This document shows positions 5,428-9,791 of a DNA stretch of 9,791 bases, piece by piece. The stretch covers positions 1 through 9,791 of the forward strand of contig WRLW01000041.1 of NCBI GenBank assembly GCA_009777435.1, given 5' to 3'. The notes beneath the pieces were generated by a model, which worked only from the letters and a program-made list of their open reading frames with translations, had not been told where the DNA came from and made no database searches. This DNA is from Oscillospiraceae bacterium (GTDB taxonomy: Bacteria; Bacillota; Clostridia; Oscillospirales; UBA929). Both the position numbers and the translations under genes were made by a program. Position 1 is the stretch's first letter, and each line of letters begins with the position of its first letter.

Positions 5428-8400
5428 ATGAAGTCAACCAATGCTTCCAAGCGCGTGTTCGCGCTGCTGACCGCGTTCGCGCTAACGGCCGCGTTCGCGT
5501 TCAATCCCGCCGTCCTGCCGTCGGCACAGGCGGAGGATGAAGATGTTGTACCGCTTAACGTGACCGGCTTTTCGGTGGGCATTGTGAGCGAAACCGTTCC
5601 TGCGGCCGGCGGCTCGGTTTCAATCCCATTCACCGTCACGGCTGAGGCTTCGCCCTCCAGTATGGTTACGGTGACTGTTTCAAGCGGAGGCACCGCGATG
5701 GCCCCCGTTATTGTAACCGTCGATAGCGACACCCCCACTATTTATAACAATTCCATCACTGTAACCATTCCGGCGAATACCGGTATCGCAAAAACAGTAC
5801 CTGTCACTCTTACGGTCTCTCCCGGCGGACTTATGGATACCGCCGTGGTCAGTCAAGCGGCTTCGCCGCCGCTGCTGGCCATAACGGGCATAACCGGGCC
5901 GGCGCAGCCGCCCGCGGCCCTCAACCACACATCGCAAAACGTCTCCCTCAGCTTCACAGTAACCACCAACGTCGCGGGCACGGTTAACCTTAACTGTACC
6001 TCGAGCCAGCCTTCTTGGGCGACCGTAACGGCGACACCCTCGGCAGTCACAGCCGGCGCGTCGCCGTCCGGCACCGCCGCCGTCACGGTCACGCTTGCCG
6101 CGAACACCACCGGCGCGGCGCGAAACGCGGTCATAACGCTGTCGGGCGGAGGCTCGTCCGCGACCGTGACCGTGACCCAAAACGGCGACGGCCTGCCGGC
6201 GCCCATACTCTCCTCCAACACGGTATCGCCCGGCGGCACGCTCAACGTGACCAACAGGCCGTCCGACGCGAGGGTCGAGGTGTGGTCGAGAGCCGACCAT
6301 ATTGGCTATAAGCTGGCCGACTCCAGCACGTCGGCGGTCGCCATACCCAACGCGACCAACATCAACGGCGAATGGTATATCTTTTTTGAGAGGTTGGGCG
6401 TATACAGCCCGCACACGGTGTTCACCGTAGGCAACATACCCGCGCGCCCGGTCGTGACCTTCGGGCAGAGCCTGCCCGCGGGCGGCCAGTTGGCCATATC
6501 GTCCTACACGCCCGCCAGCAACCTCACGTTCTATGTGGGCGTCAACAATAACACCACCAGCCTTACAAATCTTATAGCCGCCACTCACACAAACGGCACG
6601 ACCGTAACCCTGCCCGCGTCGCTCACCAAAACCGGCGAGCACTGGCTGTATGTCTACAACACCACCAGCCAGCAGCTCAGCGAGGCCAGCCTGAACTCGT
6701 TTAACGTGACCAACGCCGGAAAGCCCGTCAGGCCGGTTATCGAGATCGGGCAGAGCGTGCGTCAGGGCGGCGCGCTGCGCATAACGTCCTATAACCTGCC
6801 CTCGGGCAGCCAGTTCGCCGTCAGGGCGACCAACTCCACAGCCTATCATGTCAGCACGACCACCGGCTCATCGGTCACAACCGTTACCCTGCCGGCCACG
6901 CTGGCCGAGGGCACATATCAGCTTTTCGTGCGGCTGGCGGCCGACACGTCGGTCATGAGCGACGCGAGCGCGAACACGTTCATCGTCGATAACACGCAGC
7001 CGGCCTTGGTCTCCACAACGCCCTCCCATAACTCGTCTAACATATCGCCGCTGACCACCTTCTCGATCACCTTCAGCGAGCGCATGGATACCACCAAGGG
7101 CACGACCGTCGTCCGCAACAACGCGTCCGGCGGCAGAAGCCCCGCCATAACCAACACCACATGGTCGTCCGACGGGCGGACGGTAACATATACGCTCAGC
7201 GATATGCTGGCCAACACGTCATACACGGCCACCATATACAACGCCGACGCCTCCGGCGTCTCGGCTTACCGTGACCAAGCCGGCAACCTGCTGCGCAGCG
7301 CGGCCGCCGTCTCGTTCCAGACCGGCGACGCCTCGACGGTGGCCGGCGCCACGTCCACCGTGCCCATATCGGCCAACGTCGGCACAGCCGGCGGCGTGAC
7401 CACGGCGGCCATCGACAGCGACACGCTTGCAAACGCCGCCACAAAGGCCGCCGACGACGAGAGGTGGGGCTACAATGCCGTTATCGAGCTGAGCTTCGAC
7501 ATGCCCGCCTCGGCCGCCGAGGCGCGTGTTACCTTCCCCTCAGCCGCGCTGTCGAACCTGCTCGGCAAGACCAAGGCCAGCCTTAAAATCGGGGCCGGCG
7601 GCCTTGCCGCCGTGACGCTCGACACCGAGGCTCTGTCCGCCATAAACCAGAGCGGCGGCGGCGCCGTGACCATAGGCATACTGAAGCACAGCGTGGGCAC
7701 CCTTAACGCGGCGCAGTACGCGGCCATCGGCAGCGACCCGGCCTATGAGCTGACGGCTACGGTCGGCACATACCCCGTAACGTCGTTCGGCGGCGGTCAG
7801 GCGTTGGTCAGCGTTCCGTATCCGCTCAGCGCGGCCGGCGCGGCCAATCAGGTGGCGGGCTATAAGGTCTCCCCCGCCGGCGTGCGCACGCTCGCCATGG
7901 GCCGCCTTAACCACAACACCGGCACCTTTGACTTCAGGCTCAACGGGTTCTCCACATACACCGTTAAATACAGCCCGAAGGGCTATACCGACGTGCTGCG
8001 CTCCGACTGGTTCTTCGACGCCGTGGAGTACACCTCCGCGCGCGGGCTGCTCGACGTGTTCACCACAGGCTCGGCGCTTGAGCCGGGGCGCCAGATAACG
8101 CGCGCCGAATTCACGGTCGTGTTCATGCAGGCCTATGGCATCGCGCCCGACCCCAACGCCGCGGCCGTGCCGTTTGCCGACGTGCCGGCCTCGTCGCCCT
8201 ATTACGATTACCTGCGCACAGGCAAGGCGATGGGCATCATACAGGGCAAGGGCGATAACCTGTTCGACCCCAACGGCCCCGTGCCGCGCGAGCAGTTCTT
8301 CCAGCTCACCTTCAACATACTGACCGCCATGAAGCGTATGCCGCCGCGCACCTCGGCCAACACCGTCTATAACTATTTAGACTTCGCCAAGATCGGCGCT

Positions 8401-8529
8401 TACTATGTGCCGGCCATAGACGAGCTGACGCGCGCGGGCGCCATACAGGGCGAAAACGGCAACATCGTGCCCGACAGGCTCGTAATGCGCAGGGAGATGG
8501 CGCAGCTGATATATAACTTTATAACCTGA
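5428..8529 (+). CDS. Large SLH-anchored surface protein with BACON-like and Ig-like modules
   Basis: Predicted 1033-residue exported protein. A signal peptide covers residues 1-35, ending PSAQA before EDEDV. Two BACON-like beta modules follow, ~46-151 and ~152-255; the second is clearer, with PSWATVTATPS, NTTGAARNAVITLSGG and ATVTVTQNG. Residues ~256-336, 337-429 and 430-520 are three diverged copies of one beta module sharing GQS..GG.L.I.SY, TVTLPA.L...G...L.V and an F.V.N ending; copy 1 is the most diverged. Residues ~522-632 form an SbsA-type bacterial Ig-like domain (STTPSHNSSNISPLTTFSI... ...YRDQAGNLL). Residues ~633-850 are the conserved region often found just before SLH repeats in clostridial surface proteins (YNAVIELSFDMP, GFSTYTVKYSP). 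Three SLH domains start near 853 (YTDV, ITRAE), 916 (FADV, VPREQ) and 983 (YLDF, MRRE), and should bind secondary cell-wall polymer. No enzyme domain is visible. A structural, adhesive or glycan-binding role is an inference. The gene has its own promoter and a downstream hairpin, so it is probably monocistronic. Confidence 0.9.
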   Translation: MKSTNASKRVFALLTAFALTAAFAFNPAVLPSAQAEDEDVVPLNVTGFSVGIVSETVPAAGGSVSIPFTVTAEASPSSMVTVTVSSGGTAMAPVIVTVDSDTPTIYNNSITVTIPANTGIAKTVPVTLTVSPGGLMDTAVVSQAASPPLLAITGITGPAQPPAALNHTSQNVSLSFTVTTNVAGTVNLNCTSSQPSWATVTATPSAVTAGASPSGTAAVTVTLAANTTGAARNAVITLSGGGSSATVTVTQNGDGLPAPILSSNTVSPGGTLNVTNRPSDARVEVWSRADHIGYKLADSSTSAVAIPNATNINGEWYIFFERLGVYSPHTVFTVGNIPARPVVTFGQSLPAGGQLAISSYTPASNLTFYVGVNNNTTSLTNLIAATHTNGTTVTLPASLTKTGEHWLYVYNTTSQQLSEASLNSFNVTNAGKPVRPVIEIGQSVRQGGALRITSYNLPSGSQFAVRATNSTAYHVSTTTGSSVTTVTLPATLAEGTYQLFVRLAADTSVMSDASANTFIVDNTQPALVSTTPSHNSSNISPLTTFSITFSERMDTTKGTTVVRNNASGGRSPAITNTTWSSDGRTVTYTLSDMLANTSYTATIYNADASGVSAYRDQAGNLLRSAAAVSFQTGDASTVAGATSTVPISANVGTAGGVTTAAIDSDTLANAATKAADDERWGYNAVIELSFDMPASAAEARVTFPSAALSNLLGKTKASLKIGAGGLAAVTLDTEALSAINQSGGGAVTIGILKHSVGTLNAAQYAAIGSDPAYELTATVGTYPVTSFGGGQALVSVPYPLSAAGAANQVAGYKVSPAGVRTLAMGRLNHNTGTFDFRLNGFSTYTVKYSPKGYTDVLRSDWFFDAVEYTSARGLLDVFTTGSALEPGRQITRAEFTVVFMQAYGIAPDPNAAAVPFADVPASSPYYDYLRTGKAMGIIQGKGDNLFDPNGPVPREQFFQLTFNILTAMKRMPPRTSANTVYNYLDFAKIGAYYVPAIDELTRAGAIQGENGNIVPDRLVMRREMAQLIYNFIT

Positions 8530-8538
8530 GCCGGGCTT

Positions 8539-8580
8539 AGGGCGGCGGCGCGGGAAACCGCGCCGCCGCCTTGCGCGTTT
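8539..8580 (+). terminator. GC-rich hairpin, probable terminator of the SLH-protein gene
   Basis: A perfect 13-bp stem (8541-8553 GGCGGCGGCGCGG with 8558-8570) is closed by a GAAA tetraloop and begins 12 bases after the stop codon. The trailing sequence is TTGCGCGTTT, a broken T-run, so termination may be incomplete or may need a factor. Confidence 0.7.
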
Positions 8581-8618
8581 CAAAAAATTTTCCGCCCGCC
8601 GCCTGTATTAAAAGTTAT

Positions 8619-8647
8619 TTGCATTACCATACTATAAGTGGTATAAT
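8619..8647 (+). promoter_or_regulatory. Predicted promoter of murA
   Basis: TTGCAT (8619-8624), 17 bases, then a perfect TATAAT (8642-8647). A dyad TACCA (8625-8629) / TGGTA (8639-8643) with 9 bases between the arms fills the spacer and overlaps the -10, a possible operator position. The predicted start near 8654 leaves a ~45-nt leader. Confidence 0.65.
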
Positions 8648-8698
8648 GTGTCTGGTCTGTGTTTGATTGCCAGTCCCCAATCTTTGAGAGGTGTTTGG

Positions 8699-9791
8699 AT
8701 GATACAATACGAGGTTCGCGGCGGCGTCCCTCTGAGCGGCGAGGTGGCCATCAGCGGCGCCAAGAACGCGGCGGTCGCCATAATACCGGCGGCCCTGATA
8801 GTCAACGGCGTCTGCCGCATTGAGAATATTCCGAAAATCAGCGACGTAACGCTGATGCTTGAGATAATGACCGAGCTTGGCGCGCGCGTCAGCCTGATAG
8901 ACGACGCGGTTATCGAAATCGACAGCCGCATGGTATTCAGCCGCCCCGCGCCCTATGAGCTTGTGCGCAGGATACGCGCGTCGTATTACCTTATCGGCGC
9001 TCTGCTTTCGCGCTTCGGGCACGCCGAGGTGGCCCTGCCCGGCGGCTGTGATTTCGGCGTGCGGCCCATAGACCAGCACGTCAAGGGCTTCGAGGCGCTG
9101 GGCGCCGAGGTGAAGGTGGTCAACGGGTTTGTCACGGCCTCCGCCCCCGCCCCCGAACAGGGCGGCCTTTGCAACGGCCTGCGGGGCGCGAGCGTATACC
9201 TCGATATATCCAGCGTGGGCGCGACCATGAACATCATGCTGGCCTCGGTGCTGGCGGACGGCATAACAATTATAGAAAACGCGGCGCGCGAGCCGCATAT
9301 AGTCGATCTGGCCAACTTCTTAATCCGCATGGGCGCGGATATAAAGGGCGCGGGCACCGACATGATAAAAATACGCGGCAAGAGGTCGCTGCGCGGCGGC
9401 GCCTATTCCATAATCCCCGACCAGATAGAGGCCGGCACCTATATCGCGGCGGTGGCCGCCGCCGGCGGCGACGTGACCGTGCAAAACGTCATACCGCGCC
9501 ATCTGGAGTGCCTGACCGCCAAGTTCGGGGAGATGGGCGTCAGATTCGAGGAATACGACGAGGCCGTCAGGGTCATACGCGACGCGCCTCTTAAACGAAC
9601 CAACCTCAAAACCCTGCCCTATCCGGGCTTCCCGACCGACATGCAGCCGCAGGCGACCGCCGTGCTGACCTTAGCCAAGGGCACAAGCCTTATAACCGAG
9701 GGCGTCTGGGACAACCGCTACCGCTACGCGGCGGAGCTTAGGCGTCTGGGCGCGCGCATAACCGTCAACGGCAGGCTGGCCGTGGTCGAGG
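8699..9791 (+). CDS. murA: UDP-N-acetylglucosamine 1-carboxyvinyltransferase, 3' end beyond window
   Basis: MurA transfers enolpyruvate from phosphoenolpyruvate to UDP-GlcNAc, the first committed cytoplasmic step of peptidoglycan synthesis and the target of fosfomycin. The first 364 residues are present; the family is about 420-440 long, so roughly 60-70 are missing at the right edge. Active-site landmarks are in place: GAKNAA with K22 and N23, R93 in RAS, and LPGGCDFGVRPIDQH with C117 (the position of the PEP-binding, fosfomycin-alkylated cysteine, C115 in E. coli). The TDMQPQ motif carries D314 (D305 in E. coli). The RASYYLIGALLSRFG segment looks more like the second Firmicutes paralogue (MurAB/MurZ type) than the proteobacterial form; this assignment is tentative. 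The start ATG 8699 has GAGAGGTG (8686-8693) 5 nt upstream, and the gene has its own promoter after the SLH gene. Confidence 0.96.
   Translation, partial: MIQYEVRGGVPLSGEVAISGAKNAAVAIIPAALIVNGVCRIENIPKISDVTLMLEIMTELGARVSLIDDAVIEIDSRMVFSRPAPYELVRRIRASYYLIGALLSRFGHAEVALPGGCDFGVRPIDQHVKGFEALGAEVKVVNGFVTASAPAPEQGGLCNGLRGASVYLDISSVGATMNIMLASVLADGITIIENAAREPHIVDLANFLIRMGADIKGAGTDMIKIRGKRSLRGGAYSIIPDQIEAGTYIAAVAAAGGDVTVQNVIPRHLECLTAKFGEMGVRFEEYDEAVRVIRDAPLKRTNLKTLPYPGFPTDMQPQATAVLTLAKGTSLITEGVWDNRYRYAAELRRLGARITVNGRLAVVE

Noticed and set aside
5701..5820. Local GC dip to about 48% in the first BACON-like module as a sign of recent transfer
   Set aside because: A similar dip occurs at 6541-6600 in an Asn/Thr-rich part of the same protein, so amino-acid composition explains it as well as transfer does.
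5680..6849. 389-codon - strand open frame inside the SLH-protein gene
   Set aside because: Antisense shadow of repeated Thr/Val/Ala codons; the + strand frame has a ribosome site, signal peptide and SLH domains.

Overview
The window looks like chromosomal housekeeping and envelope DNA from a high-GC member of the Firmicutes, most likely an uncultured Clostridia-class bacterium. The grounds are a spoVG gene next to murC, a large S-layer-homology (SLH) surface protein, a glutamine-dependent-type NAD synthetase tail, strong AGGAGG-like ribosome binding sites and sigma-A-like promoters. Coding sequence is GC-rich, yet ATA (Ile) and AGG (Arg) codons are common. I cannot place it below class level.

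Layout from left to right: (1) the 3' end of nadE on the + strand (1-393), whose last ~35 residues do not look like the usual family C-terminus. (2) A perfect 13-bp bidirectional terminator (397-441) separating nadE from the convergent cls gene. (3) A minus-strand pair, murC (3538-2126) then cardiolipin synthase cls (2024-447), with a promoter for cls just past the murC stop. (4) A compact divergent control region (about 3539-3678) where the proposed spoVG and murC promoters overlap back to back. (5) spoVG (3679-3978), followed after one base by a secreted protein with a stalk-like N-terminal domain and a polysaccharide-deacetylase-like domain that has lost its catalytic motifs (3980-5179). 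(6) A 248-bp intergenic region with a 93-bp inverted-repeat element, a C-rich imperfect duplication and a promoter. (7) A 1033-residue SLH-anchored surface protein (5428-8529) with BACON-like, triplicated Ig-like, SbsA-type Ig-like and three SLH modules. (8) A GC-rich hairpin, a clear promoter, and murA running off the right edge (8699-9791).

Most of the genes share a cell-envelope theme. MurA makes the first committed peptidoglycan precursor and MurC adds the first amino acid. Cls makes cardiolipin for the membrane. The SLH protein is predicted to sit on secondary cell-wall polymer, and the deacetylase-like protein is predicted to bind rather than modify a wall glycan. SpoVG is a small RNA/DNA-binding regulator that in other Firmicutes affects sporulation and envelope genes.

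I found no CRISPR array, tRNA, rRNA, transposase, phage gene, defence system or obviously new multi-gene system. The observations most worth a second look are the inactive deacetylase coupled to spoVG, the overlapping spoVG/murC promoters, the 93-bp palindromic element, the triplicated module in the SLH protein and the aberrant nadE end.
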